DNA of 64,000 nt from Puia dinghuensis. Its GTDB lineage: Bacteria; Bacteroidota; Bacteroidia; Chitinophagales; Chitinophagaceae. The stretch spans positions 1,159,335-1,223,334 of the forward strand of contig NZ_BMJC01000001.1 of NCBI RefSeq assembly GCF_014642875.1, given 5' to 3'. Of this stretch, positions 1-8,246 are shown piece after piece. Within the stretch, counting starts at the first letter, position 1. Each line of letters begins with the position of its first letter. The notes beneath the pieces are model-generated. The model ran no database searches. It saw only the letters and a list, made by a program, of their open reading frames with translations, and was not told the origin of the DNA. The translations under genes and the position numbers were made by a program.

Positions 1-101
1 CCTTTGGGGCCGAGTGTCACCTTTACGGCGTTGGCCAGGGTATCGACACCCTTTTTCATTCTATTGCGGGCTTCGATATCGAAGAAAAGTTGTTTTGCCA
101 T
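1..101 (-). CDS. groEL: Chaperonin GroEL, N-terminal fragment
   Basis: The reverse strand from 101 reads [17 protein letters not shown], then a stretch ending TLGPKG at the window edge. This is the conserved GroEL N-terminus, including the start of the nucleotide-binding apical-equatorial fold. Only about 34 residues are in the window; the gene continues past base 1. It lies 26 bp after groES on the same strand, which is the usual groES-groEL operon order. GroEL is the 60-kDa subunit of the cytosolic folding chamber capped by GroES. Confidence 0.97.
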   Translation of the reverse strand, partial: MAKQLFFDIEARNRMKKGVDTLANAVKVTLGPK

Positions 102-127
102 AATTATTTCAGTTAAGCTATTATCTT

Positions 128-409
128 TTAAACGATTGCTAAAATGTCAGATTCCCTCATGATCAGGAAATCATCACCTTCGATCTGGATCTCGGTACCG
201 GCATATTTACCATATAATACCGTATCTCCAACCTTTACCGTTACCGGCTCGTCCTTCTTTCCAGGACCAGCGGCTACTACCGTACCACGTTGCGGCTTTT
301 CTTTTGCCGTATCAGGGATAATGATACCGCCGGCAGTTTTTTCTTCAGCGGGAGCTGGCTTCACAATTACCCGGTCAGCCAAGGGGGTAACGCTTAACTT
401 TTTGCCCAT
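128..409 (-). CDS. groES: Co-chaperonin GroES
   Basis: The 93-residue protein has the GroES pattern: [20 protein letters not shown] near the N-terminus (the mobile GroEL-contacting loop follows at [16 protein letters not shown]), then [14 protein letters not shown] and a C-terminal SDILAIV. The length fits the family (about 90-97). GroES forms the heptameric lid of GroEL in the cytosol. It is the first gene of the groES-groEL operon on this strand. A -7 element lies 57 bp upstream. Confidence 0.98.
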   Translation of the reverse strand: MGKKLSVTPLADRVIVKPAPAEEKTAGGIIIPDTAKEKPQRGTVVAAGPGKKDEPVTVKVGDTVLYGKYAGTEIQIEGDDFLIMRESDILAIV

Positions 410-465
410 AGTTGTATTTGATTTATTTGTTTTGATGAATCTTCCTGCCGGATATGGCAGGCTGG

Positions 466-473
466 CAAAGGTA
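466..473 (-). promoter_or_regulatory. Probable groES-groEL promoter -7 element
   Basis: The reverse strand reads TACCTTTG, matching the Bacteroidota -7 consensus TAnnTTTG, 57 bp upstream of the groES start. I found no well-spaced -33 TTTG. No CIRCE-type inverted repeat was recognised. Confidence 0.55.
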
Positions 474-560
474 AACGAATTTCATACCAAAACAGGAATC
501 TATGCCAATTTTTCAGTCAGGCCGCGATCTGTTTGTCAGACCGTTTGTCAGGGTTTTTCC

Positions 561-568
561 TATATTTG
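561..568 (+). promoter_or_regulatory. Probable nusB promoter -7 element
   Basis: TATATTTG matches the Bacteroidota -7 consensus and lies 27 bp before the nusB start. Two upstream TTTG copies lie in a short direct repeat (532-550), but neither has ideal -33 spacing. The promoter is divergent from the groES promoter. Confidence 0.6.
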
Positions 569-594
569 CAGCTTCATAAGCTCTTAATTTATAA

Positions 595-1548
595 ATGATC
601 AGTAGAAGAAATATCCGGGTAAAGGTGATGCAGACCCTTTATACCCTGGAAGCGCAGGAACAGGCCGCGGGCGAGGAAGTTCAAAAACAGCCCGGTAGAT
701 CGGTCGATCCCCTCAGAATCCTGCAGAAACATTTCGACCAATCGAGGCAATTGTTATCCTATCTCATCTATTTTATCACGGAAATCGCCCGCTATGCGGA
801 GACGGATTCCCGGCTACGGGCCTCCAAACACCTGCCCAGCAAAGAAGACCTCCATGTGAACATAAAATTAGCCGGCAACGAAACCCTCTGGAAGATCCTG
901 GAAGACCCCTCCTGGAAGAAAGCGGTTGAGACGGACAAACCCCAGCTGCAGGATAATAAAGATCTCATCCGCCGGCTTTATCTCGAACTGGCGGCGACGC
1001 CCGAATACCAACAGTACACCGCCATCGAAGGCCGGGATAAAAAGTCCGAGAAGGAGGTGCTGGAATTCATCTTCTCCGAAATGATGCTCGCCAATGAGGC
1101 ATTCACCTCGCACATCGAAGAGCTGTTCACCAACTGGGACGACGACGGAGAAATGATCAGCCAATTGGTGATGAGCTATCTCGCAAAGCCGGGTTCGCTC
1201 GATCTGCAGGAGATTGTCAGCAAGGAAAAGAACGAATTCGCCCGGCTGCTGCTCCAGACGGTGATCGACAAGAAGGAAGTGGTGATGGGAATGATCCGGC
1301 CCCGGCTCAAGAACTGGGACCCCGAACGTATCGCCACCCTCGACATGATCCTCATGCAGATGGGGGTAGTGGAGTTCCTTTACTTCGAGACCATCCCGCC
1401 AAAGGTGACGATCAATGAATACATCGACCTTGCCAAGGAATACAGCACCCCTCAAAGCGGACAGTTTGTCAATGGCATCCTGGACAATATCCATAAGGAG
1501 CTGGTGAAGGAGGATAAGATGCATAAGACCAATTTCAAGGCGAATTAG
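595..1548 (+). CDS. nusB: Transcription antitermination factor NusB, long Bacteroidota form
   Basis: The 317-residue protein starts ISRRNIRVKVMQTLYTLE, a NusB-like N-terminus. It ends with the conserved NusB core from about residue 205 to 310 (ERIATLDMILMQMGVVEF, then the TINEYIDLAKEYSTP and FVNGILD segments). NusB binds the boxA RNA with NusE (S10) to support antitermination in rRNA operons. Typical NusB is about 140 residues; the roughly 160-residue insertion in the middle is the usual extended version in this phylum. It is followed at 27 bp by a DUF1573 lipoprotein and then yajC and coaE, a conserved order in Bacteroidota. Confidence 0.93.
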   Translation: MISRRNIRVKVMQTLYTLEAQEQAAGEEVQKQPGRSVDPLRILQKHFDQSRQLLSYLIYFITEIARYAETDSRLRASKHLPSKEDLHVNIKLAGNETLWKILEDPSWKKAVETDKPQLQDNKDLIRRLYLELAATPEYQQYTAIEGRDKKSEKEVLEFIFSEMMLANEAFTSHIEELFTNWDDDGEMISQLVMSYLAKPGSLDLQEIVSKEKNEFARLLLQTVIDKKEVVMGMIRPRLKNWDPERIATLDMILMQMGVVEFLYFETIPPKVTINEYIDLAKEYSTPQSGQFVNGILDNIHKELVKEDKMHKTNFKAN

Positions 1549-1575
1549 TAGGTTTGCAAAAAAAATCTGTTCTTC

Positions 1576-2025
1576 ATGCGTAATCTGATAACCGGCTGTC
1601 TCCTTGTCGCTATGTTCGCCGCCTGTTCGGGCGGAGACCAGAAAACCCCCGCCCTTAGCTCCGGCACCGCCAACACCCTCGCAATGGCCGACACCACCCA
1701 TTTTACCACGATCGAATGGCTCGACTCCGCCAAGGACTATGGTAAAATACCCGAAGGGCAAAAGCTGGATGTGTCCTTCCGCTTCCGGAATACGGGAAGC
1801 TCACCGCTGGTCATAGGTCGGGTACAACCCAGTTGTGGATGTACCATCGCCGAACAACCCCGTGAACCCATCGCACCGGGCGCTGAAGGCCAGATAAAGG
1901 CTTCCTTTAACAGTGAAGGGCGGACAGGAGTCAATCACAAAACCCTATTGGTCACCGCCAACACGAAGGGCAGCCAGAGCTACTCCCTGCAATTCGTGGT
2001 GGAAGTCCAGAAAAAGGCCTCGTAA
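1576..2025 (+). CDS. DUF1573 domain lipoprotein
   Basis: The 149-residue protein has a lipoprotein signal (MRNLITGCLLVAMFAACSGG, lipobox Cys about residue 17). A DUF1573 immunoglobulin-like domain follows (about 45-147), with the hallmark FRFRNTGSSPLVIGRVQPSCGCT and GQIKASFNSEGRTG motifs. The domain resembles ASPM/SPD-2/Hydin folds; its cellular role is unknown. It sits 27 bp after nusB and 43 bp before yajC, and is probably cotranscribed with them. Confidence 0.9.
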   Translation: MRNLITGCLLVAMFAACSGGDQKTPALSSGTANTLAMADTTHFTTIEWLDSAKDYGKIPEGQKLDVSFRFRNTGSSPLVIGRVQPSCGCTIAEQPREPIAPGAEGQIKASFNSEGRTGVNHKTLLVTANTKGSQSYSLQFVVEVQKKAS

Positions 2026-2068
2026 GCAGAAAAAAACTTCGTAAAACACAATTCAAACAATAAAAACA

Positions 2069-2410
2069 ATGACGCATTTATTATTCGTGCTGTTGCAGGC
2101 TTCTCCTGGCGGTGGAGGTTCTTTGCAATTGATCCTGCTGGGTGGTATGATCCTCGTGTTCTGGCTCTTCATGATCCGCCCCCAGGCGAAAAAAGCCAAG
2201 ATCGCCAAGAAATTCCAGGAAGATATGCAGAAGGGCGACAAGATCGTGACCATCGCCGGCATCCATGGGACGGTGAATAAAATAAACGACGATGGTACCA
2301 TCATGATGGAAACAAGCCCCGGCAGTTACCTGAAGATTGAAAAAAGCGCCATCTCCATGGAATGGACAAACAATCTGAATAAAGCGGCCACAGCCACTAC
2401 CGCCAAATAA
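2069..2410 (+). CDS. yajC: Sec translocon accessory subunit YajC
   Basis: The 113-residue protein has one N-terminal membrane helix (about 17-34, LILLGGMILVFWLFMIRPQ) followed by the signature RPQAKKAKIAKKFQEDMQKG and the KGDKIVTIAGIHGTVNKI segment. YajC associates with SecDF and the SecYEG channel in the inner membrane. SecDF itself is encoded about 2 kb downstream at 4431. The gene is followed immediately by a strong intrinsic terminator. Confidence 0.95.
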   Translation: MTHLLFVLLQASPGGGGSLQLILLGGMILVFWLFMIRPQAKKAKIAKKFQEDMQKGDKIVTIAGIHGTVNKINDDGTIMMETSPGSYLKIEKSAISMEWTNNLNKAATATTAK

Positions 2411-2415
2411 TCCAT

Positions 2416-2442
2416 AAGCCCGGCTACGCCGGGCTTCTTTTT
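2416..2442 (+). terminator. Intrinsic terminator after yajC
   Basis: A perfect 9-bp stem AAGCCCGGC/GCCGGGCTT (2416-2424 with 2428-2436, 3-nt loop) is followed by CTTTTT. It starts 6 bp past the yajC stop and closes the nusB-yajC transcript. Confidence 0.85.
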
Positions 2443-2445
2443 ACA

Positions 2446-2553
2446 AAAGACCGATTTTTGCACCAAGAGCCGCTGGAAGCGGCTCGCCCGAAGGGCAGAC
2501 ATTAGATGTTTGCGAAAATCGGGCTTATTTTTTACCAAAGACCGATTTTTGCA
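2446..2553 (+). repeat. 17-bp direct repeat flanking a hairpin-rich spacer before coaE
   Basis: AAAGACCGATTTTTGCA occurs identically at 2446-2462 and 2537-2553. The spacer contains AGCCGC/GCGGCT and GCCC/GGGC inverted repeats and a partial inverted copy (GCGAAAATCGG). The second copy ends 3 bp before the coaE start, so it may carry the coaE promoter -7 region. Confidence 0.6.
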
Positions 2554-2556
2554 AAT

Positions 2557-3162
2557 ATGTTACGAGTCGGATTGACAGGCGGCATCGGTTCTGGAAAAAC
2601 GACAGTAGCCGCAATATTTGAAACCCTGGGAGTCCCCGTCTCCTACGCCGACACAGAAGCCCGACGGCTGATGAACGAAGACCCCGAGCTAAAAGAAGCC
2701 ATCAGCCGCCATTTTGGCGTCGAAGCCTACGCGGAGGGAAAGCTAAACCGGAAATGGGTGGCCGGGCAGGTCTTTAATGATCCCCCAAAACTCGAACTGC
2801 TCAATAGTCTCGTGCACCCGGCTACTATCCGCGATGGTGCAAGATGGATGCAGGAAATGACAGGACGCTATCCTTATGCCATCCGCGAAGCAGCCATCAT
2901 CTTCGAAACCCGCGCCGCCGGACAGCTTGATTTTATCATTGGAGTATATGCGCCTCTGTCGCTGCGACTCCATCGCATCCTCGGGCGGGATCATTCCACC
3001 CGTGAAGCGGTATTGCAGCGTATGCGCAATCAGATAGATGAAGATATAAAGATGCGGCTTTGTGACGCCGTCATCCGCAATGATGAGCAGGAAGCTGTCA
3101 TTCCTCAAGTATTATCTCTTCACCAACGGCTCCTTACTTTAGCCTCGCCAGCGCATCCTTGA
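2557..3162 (+). CDS. coaE: Dephospho-CoA kinase
   Basis: The 201-residue protein begins MLRVGLTGGIGSGKTTVA, with the P-loop GGIGSGKT at residues 8-15. It continues with the CoaE motifs YADTEARRLMNED and LVHPATIRDGARWM, then IREAAIIFETRAAGQLD. It catalyses the last step of coenzyme A synthesis, ATP-dependent phosphorylation of the 3'-hydroxyl of dephospho-CoA, in the cytosol. I chose ATG 2557 rather than the upstream in-frame start at 2506, because the family starts directly at this beta strand and the extra 17 codons lie in the repeat. The 3' end overlaps the convergent aminotransferase by 29 bp. Confidence 0.93.
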   Translation: MLRVGLTGGIGSGKTTVAAIFETLGVPVSYADTEARRLMNEDPELKEAISRHFGVEAYAEGKLNRKWVAGQVFNDPPKLELLNSLVHPATIRDGARWMQEMTGRYPYAIREAAIIFETRAAGQLDFIIGVYAPLSLRLHRILGRDHSTREAVLQRMRNQIDEDIKMRLCDAVIRNDEQEAVIPQVLSLHQRLLTLASPAHP

Positions 3163-4324
3163 TCCTCGCCCATGCCTTCTCGATATTCCCCATGCTGTTG
3201 GCAAAAGAGAACCGTACGCAGGCCGGCTCACCAAACGCATCCCCCATCACTGAAGAGACATGCGCCGTATTGAGCAGATACATGCTGAAATCGGCGGAAT
3301 TGGTGATCTTAGTGGTGCCATCGGATTTACCATAGTAATAAGATACATCCGGGAAGATATAAAAGGCTCCCTGCGGTTCAAAACATTTGAGTCCGGGAAT
3401 GGCTTTTACGAGTTGGAGCGTGCGCTCGCGCCGGGCAGTGAATTCCTTTACCATGTCGAAAGAAGGTGTCAGATCGGCTGTCAGGGCCACCACTGCCGAC
3501 TTCTGGGCGATACTGTTAGTTCCGCTGGTGAACTGTCCCTGCAATTTCTCACAGGCCTTGGCGATCTCGGGGTTGGCAGCGATATAACCCAGGCGCCATC
3601 CTGTCATGGCGAAACCCTTGCTCAGCCCGTTGATGATCACTACCCGGTCCTTCAGGTCGCTAAACTGCGCGATACTTTCATGCTTACCGGTGAAATTGAT
3701 GTATTCGTAGATCTCGTCGGAGAGGATGACGATGCCGGGATGCTTGCGGAAAACTACCGCCAGCGCTTCCAGTTCAGCCTTGGTGTACACGGCTCCGGAA
3801 GGGTTACAGGGAGAAGAGAAAAGGAAGGCTTTTGTCTTCGGCGTAATGGCCTTTTCTAATTGTGCAGGTGTAAGCTTGAATCCGGCTTCGGTAGTGGTGT
3901 GCACCTCGACTACCTTTCCACGGGCTATCTTCACCAGCTCGGAGTAAGTGACCCAATACGGCGTGGGGATGATCACCTCGTCGCCCTCATCTACCAATGC
4001 CAGAATAACATTGGCCAGACTTTGCTTCGCGCCCGTGCTGACAACGATATTCTCCGGCTTGTATTCTAAGTTATTATCTCTCTTGAACTTGACGCAGACG
4101 GCTTCCCGGAGGTCCGCATAGCCGGCCACGGGGGTGTAATGGCTCCAGTTATCATCGATGGCCTTCTTAGCGGCTTCCTTGATATGTTCGGGAGTATCGA
4201 AATCGGGTTCACCAAGGCTCAGATCGATGACATCGACGCCCTTTGCTCTCAGTTCTCGGCCAAGCTTGGCCATTTTCAAGGTTTCCGGCTCTGCAAAGCG
4301 GGAAAGAAGGGATGATAATTGCAT
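3134..4324 (-). CDS. Class I PLP-dependent aminotransferase (aspartate aminotransferase-like)
   Basis: The roughly 396-residue protein starts MQLSSLLSRFAEPETLKMA and has the fold-type I aminotransferase motifs: VIDLSLGEPDFDTPEHI, YTPVAGYADLREAV, IIPTPYWVTYSE, SSPCNPSGAVYT, ILSDEIYEYI, and the PLP-lysine in NGLSKGFAMTGWRLGY. It is closest to the AspB/AspC group found in thermophiles and Bacteroidota, which transaminates aspartate and possibly aromatic amino acids with 2-oxoglutarate. Exact substrate range cannot be read from the sequence. It converges on coaE (29-bp overlap) and diverges from secDF. Confidence 0.9.
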   Translation of the reverse strand: MQLSSLLSRFAEPETLKMAKLGRELRAKGVDVIDLSLGEPDFDTPEHIKEAAKKAIDDNWSHYTPVAGYADLREAVCVKFKRDNNLEYKPENIVVSTGAKQSLANVILALVDEGDEVIIPTPYWVTYSELVKIARGKVVEVHTTTEAGFKLTPAQLEKAITPKTKAFLFSSPCNPSGAVYTKAELEALAVVFRKHPGIVILSDEIYEYINFTGKHESIAQFSDLKDRVVIINGLSKGFAMTGWRLGYIAANPEIAKACEKLQGQFTSGTNSIAQKSAVVALTADLTPSFDMVKEFTARRERTLQLVKAIPGLKCFEPQGAFYIFPDVSYYYGKSDGTTKITNSADFSMYLLNTAHVSSVMGDAFGEPACVRFSFANSMGNIEKAWARIKDALARLK

Positions 4325-4392
4325 AGTAAACAAAAATTGGTCATTTTGGGCGGCGAAGGTACGAAAAAAGCGGGAGAAGGTCTGAAAAAACC

Positions 4393-4400
4393 TATATTTG
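4393..4400 (+). promoter_or_regulatory. Probable secDF promoter -7 element
   Basis: TATATTTG fits the Bacteroidota -7 consensus, 30 bp before the chosen secDF start at 4431. Its position argues against the alternative TTG start at 4398, which lies inside the element. Confidence 0.65.
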
Positions 4401-4430
4401 CCGCTCTTAAAATATCAAACGAAACTTCCA

Positions 4431-7400
4431 ATGAGAGCACTGGTAAGTATTTTTGCTGCTTTATTGATCGTCATCTCAGTATACCAGCTTTCCTTCACTT
4501 ATTTCGTCAACAGTCATGAGTCGGCGATGGAGGCAAAAGCGAAAACACAGGTAGCGCGGCTGTATCCGCAGTCGGCTGCTCAAAAATATCCCGGTAATAA
4601 GGAAGTGCAGGCGTCCTACCAGGATACTCTCGACCAGGCCTTTAACGCCCGGCGGAAGAAATTGTTGGATAGTTCGAAGGACACGAAGATCACCCCCTGG
4701 GGAACAACGTATCAAAAAGCAAAAGAAAGCGAGCTCCTGCTCGGCCTCGATCTGCAGGGCGGTATCAGCGTCACCATGGACGTTGCACTGGACGGCCTCA
4801 TCAAGGGTCTGGCCAATAACTCCCACGACGCCCAGATGCTCCAGGCGCTGAACCTCGCTACTCAAAAGAAACAGACCAGAAGCGGCAACCTCATCGACCT
4901 CTTTGCCGAGTCATATAAAGAGATAAACCCCAGCGGCAAATTGGCTCCCCTCTTCTCCAACAGCGGCCGCAATAAGTTAACCTTCGATGCTTCCGACGCC
5001 TCCGTCATCAGCTACCTGCACGACCAGGCTACCGCTGCCATGAAGCAGACCTACCTGATCCTCGAAAACCGTATCAACCAGTTCGGGGTCGCATCGCCCA
5101 ATATCAATCTGGATGATGCAAAAGGCATCATCACTGTCGAGCTGGCTGGCGCCACCGACCCCGAACGCGTTCGCAAATACCTGCAATCAAGCGCCAACCT
5201 GCAATTCTGGGAAGTGTACAACCTTGGCGAAGTGGCGCAGTCCATCCAGAGTGCCGATAAGGCCCTGCAGAACTATCTTAATGGAGTAAAGGTCGATACC
5301 ACGGCCAAGACCGATTCCGCGAAAAAAGATACCAGTACCACCGCGGTAAATGCCAATCCGCTGCTCCACGCCATCCAATTCATCCAACCACAACAGGACC
5401 CGAAGACCGGTCAGCCCCATTATTCTGCTGAATTGGGTGTAGTACGGCTACGCGACACCGGGCTTGTCAACAGCTATCTTTCCAACCCCATCGTCAAGAA
5501 CAACTTCCCGCAAGACCTGAAATTCCTCTGGGGCAAACAAATGACAGACGAGGACGGAAAGCCGCTCGATGTCTTCGATCTCTACGCGATAAGGACGGTG
5601 CCCGGAACCGAGAAGGCAAAGATCGAGGGGTCCATCATCGAAAATGCCAACCAGGACTTTAATCCCACCACCGGAGAAGTGGTTGTCGAGATGAGCATGA
5701 ACAAACAGGCCTCCAAAGCCTGGGCCGATATGACTACCAAGAACGTCGGCAAACCCATCGCCATCGTCCTGGATAACATCGTTTATTCGGCTCCCAACGT
5801 AAGCGAGCCTATCACCGGTGGCAATTCACAGATCACCATGGGCCGCGGCCGCGGCTCCAATCAACAAAGCATCACCGAAGCACAGGACCTGGCCAACATC
5901 CTCAAGTCGGGTAAGCTGGATGCCCCCGCCCGGATCGTATCCGAGACCGTGGTCGGTCCAACCCTGGGTAAGGCAGCCGTCCATGGCGGTATGATGGCCT
6001 TCGGCATCTCCTTCCTCGTCATCTTCATGCTGATGCTGGTGTATTACAACACCGGAGGCTGGGTGGCCAACTGCGCGTTGATCCTCAACCTGCTCTTTAC
6101 CATCGGCGTCCTTAGCGCCCTGCACGCAACCCTGACGGCTCCCGGCATCGCCGGCCTGGTTCTCACAGTGGGGATGGCCGTCGACACCAACGTTATTATT
6201 TTCGAACGTATAAAAGAAGAACTGACTCGAGGCAAGAGCTATCCCGTGGCGGTGAAAGACGGTTACCGGCGATCGCTGGCCCCCGTGCTCGACGCCCACG
6301 TCACTACCCTGCTGACGGCGCTGATCCTGTTCTACTTCGGCCTCGGTCCCGTGCTCGGCTTCGCCACCACACAGATTCTCGGTATCCTGTTGTCCCTGTT
6401 CTGCGGTATCCTGGTATCCCGGCTGATCACCGACTTCTATACCAACAAGAACCGGCACTTCAATTATTTCAGTGCGATCTCGCGCCGCATCTTCACACAT
6501 AAGGCTTTCAAGTTCATCGAATACCGGCGAGTGGCGTACGGCATTTCCGTCGTCGTGCTCATCCTGGGTGTCAGCTCCTTCTTCCACGGGTTCAAGGAAG
6601 GCGTCGAATTCTCGGGTGGCCGCAGCTATATCGTCAACTTCCACAAACCCATCAACCAGGAAGACGTGCGGGCTGCCTTGAAAAAAACGCTCACGGGTAC
6701 CGAGCCGGAGATCAAGACTTACGGTAGCCAGGAACAGCTGGACATCACCACCGACTATAAGGTCAAGGAGCTCGGCCCCATAGCGGACTCCACCGTACTC
6801 GCCACTACCTTCCAGGGCCTGAAGCCCTTCCTGCCCGATGGCGTCACATATTCGGAGTTCATCACCACGAAATACCTGCAAGGCAACGTGAAGGTAGAAC
6901 CGAGCATCTCCGAAGAACTGAAGTCGGGTGCGGTGAAAGCCACCATCTTCGCCCTCGTCGTCATCTTCCTGTATATCTTCATCCGATTCCGCGACTGGCG
7001 CTATTCACTGGGTACGATCATCGCGCTGCTGCACGACGTCTTCGTCACCCTGGCGGTATTCTCCTTCCTGAAAGACGCAGTACCCTTCACGCTGGAGATC
7101 GACCAGCACTTCATCGCAGCGGTGCTCACCGTCATCGGTTACTCGATGAACGACACGGTCATCGTATTCGACCGTATCCGGGAAGACAGTAAGCTGATGA
7201 AGGGTGCCTCCAACGGCGAGATCATCAACAAGGCGGTGAACGATACGCTGAGCCGTACGATCATGACCTCTCTGACGGTGTTCCTCACCATCCTCATCCT
7301 CTTCCTGGTAGGCGGCGAGGTAACCCGCGGCTTTGCTTTTGCGATGCTCATCGGGGTCATCACCGGTACGTACTCATCCATCTTCGTAGCGGCGCCGTTC

Positions 7401-7487
7401 CTGGTAGACTTTGCAAAGCGCCGCCCGCTCGGCCAGGCGCAAGAGGCCGTAAAGCCCGCAGCCAAATCGAATAAAGTAACAGCATAA
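4431..7487 (+). CDS. secDF: Protein translocase subunit SecDF (fused SecD-SecF)
   Basis: The 1018-residue protein starts MRALVSIFAALLIVISVYQL, an N-terminal membrane helix. The SecD half has LLLGLDLQGGISVTMDV, a periplasmic P1 region with ILENRINQFGVASPNI, and the membrane motif GLVLTVGMAVDTNVIIFERI. The SecF half has FKEGVEFSGGRSYIVNF and AVLTVIGYSMNDTVIVFDRIRED. The protein is an RND-superfamily motor that uses the proton gradient to pull substrates out of SecYEG. Natural fusion of SecD and SecF is common in this phylum. A hairpin terminator follows at 7517. Confidence 0.97.
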   Translation: MRALVSIFAALLIVISVYQLSFTYFVNSHESAMEAKAKTQVARLYPQSAAQKYPGNKEVQASYQDTLDQAFNARRKKLLDSSKDTKITPWGTTYQKAKESELLLGLDLQGGISVTMDVALDGLIKGLANNSHDAQMLQALNLATQKKQTRSGNLIDLFAESYKEINPSGKLAPLFSNSGRNKLTFDASDASVISYLHDQATAAMKQTYLILENRINQFGVASPNINLDDAKGIITVELAGATDPERVRKYLQSSANLQFWEVYNLGEVAQSIQSADKALQNYLNGVKVDTTAKTDSAKKDTSTTAVNANPLLHAIQFIQPQQDPKTGQPHYSAELGVVRLRDTGLVNSYLSNPIVKNNFPQDLKFLWGKQMTDEDGKPLDVFDLYAIRTVPGTEKAKIEGSIIENANQDFNPTTGEVVVEMSMNKQASKAWADMTTKNVGKPIAIVLDNIVYSAPNVSEPITGGNSQITMGRGRGSNQQSITEAQDLANILKSGKLDAPARIVSETVVGPTLGKAAVHGGMMAFGISFLVIFMLMLVYYNTGGWVANCALILNLLFTIGVLSALHATLTAPGIAGLVLTVGMAVDTNVIIFERIKEELTRGKSYPVAVKDGYRRSLAPVLDAHVTTLLTALILFYFGLGPVLGFATTQILGILLSLFCGILVSRLITDFYTNKNRHFNYFSAISRRIFTHKAFKFIEYRRVAYGISVVVLILGVSSFFHGFKEGVEFSGGRSYIVNFHKPINQEDVRAALKKTLTGTEPEIKTYGSQEQLDITTDYKVKELGPIADSTVLATTFQGLKPFLPDGVTYSEFITTKYLQGNVKVEPSISEELKSGAVKATIFALVVIFLYIFIRFRDWRYSLGTIIALLHDVFVTLAVFSFLKDAVPFTLEIDQHFIAAVLTVIGYSMNDTVIVFDRIREDSKLMKGASNGEIINKAVNDTLSRTIMTSLTVFLTILILFLVGGEVTRGFAFAMLIGVITGTYSSIFVAAPFLVDFAKRRPLGQAQEAVKPAAKSNKVTA

Positions 7488-7516
7488 GCAGGCCGTCAGG
7501 CCTGGCAACAAATAAA

Positions 7517-7550
7517 AAACCCGGAGTTTCTTGCTCCGGGTTTCTTGTTT
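7517..7550 (+). terminator. Intrinsic terminator after secDF
   Basis: A 10-bp stem AAACCCGGAG/CTCCGGGTTT (7517-7526 with 7534-7543, 7-nt loop) is followed by a T-rich run. It can also act for the convergent histidine-rich gene. Confidence 0.85.
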
Positions 7551-7561
7551 AATGGTGCTGG

Positions 7562-7756
7562 TCAGGCCGATCGTCGTGATGTTGCGGGTCGATTATCGTG
7601 ATGCACGGGTCGATGCGATGAATGATGCACCGTGTGATGATGATGCACTACGTGATGGTGATGAACAGGCCGGTGATCCTTATGATTATGATCCTGCGCC
7701 ATGGCAAAACTTGTCATACCGATGAATACCAATGCAGCCAGTAAGAATTTTTTCAT
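7562..7756 (-). CDS. Small secreted histidine-rich protein
   Basis: The 64-residue product has a clear signal peptide (MKKFLLAALVFIGMTSFAMA, cleavage near residue 20). The mature part is about 44 residues and is dominated by His clusters (HHHHVV, HHHHTVHH) with Asp, Arg and Pro. I do not recognise a family. His-rich periplasmic peptides often bind Ni, Zn, Co or Cu, and a metal-efflux operon starts less than 1 kb away, so metal buffering is a plausible but unproven role. The start is supported by the signal peptide. Confidence 0.7.
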   Translation of the reverse strand: MKKFLLAALVFIGMTSFAMAQDHNHKDHRPVHHHHVVHHHHTVHHSSHRPVHHDNRPATSRRSA

Positions 7757-7815
7757 GTTGTTGATTTTAAATAGGGGGGCGTTTTTAGCCCCATCATATT
7801 TAGCAAAAAAAATGC

Positions 7816-8145
7816 CTAATTCGTCTTCTTCTGCTTGGCAGCCGCATCCTTGTTCTCCTTATAACGCATGTCCGGGGTACCATCCTTCTTCAGATGCTGG
7901 GGCGGAGTTTTCGCCGCATCCTTGTTGGCCTTGTACCGCATGTCGGGCGTACCATCTTTCTTCGTAGGTCCGGCCGTGGTAGTTGCCGTCTTGGGCGGAG
8001 TAGTGGTAGTCGCAGCCTTGTTGGAAGTGGTGGCTGTGGTCTTGGCCTTCGCATCCTTGTCCTTGGTCTTGGCAGGCTTCGTCTGGGCAAAACTTAATCC
8101 GGCAAAAACAAGCAACAGATTGACAATCAGAAAGATCTTTTTCAT
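7816..8145 (-). CDS. Small secreted Lys/Thr-rich protein with duplicated DGTPDMRYK motif
   Basis: The 109-residue product has a signal peptide (MKKIFLIVNLLLVFAGLSFA) and a low-complexity Lys/Thr/Ala region. Two copies of a KKDGTPDMRYK-x-NKDAA unit follow (about residues 62-78 and 85-101). It is basic and probably periplasmic or cell-surface. I know this motif only as an uncharacterised small-protein motif in Bacteroidota; no function is assigned. It is divergent from the kinase gene at 8247. Confidence 0.65.
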   Translation of the reverse strand: MKKIFLIVNLLLVFAGLSFAQTKPAKTKDKDAKAKTTATTSNKAATTTTPPKTATTTAGPTKKDGTPDMRYKANKDAAKTPPQHLKKDGTPDMRYKENKDAAAKQKKTN

Positions 8146-8246
8146 AATCCGGGTGTTTTCTGGTGATAAATTGGAAATTTCGTATATTATAAAGATAGGG
8201 GATATTTAGTGTTGACCCTTAACCAGTACTTAACCATTTTCCTGGT

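Noticed and set aside
6044-6881. Long reverse-strand open frames inside secDF
   Set aside because: They are antisense shadows of the high-GC secDF frame, with low-complexity residue content and no family resemblance.
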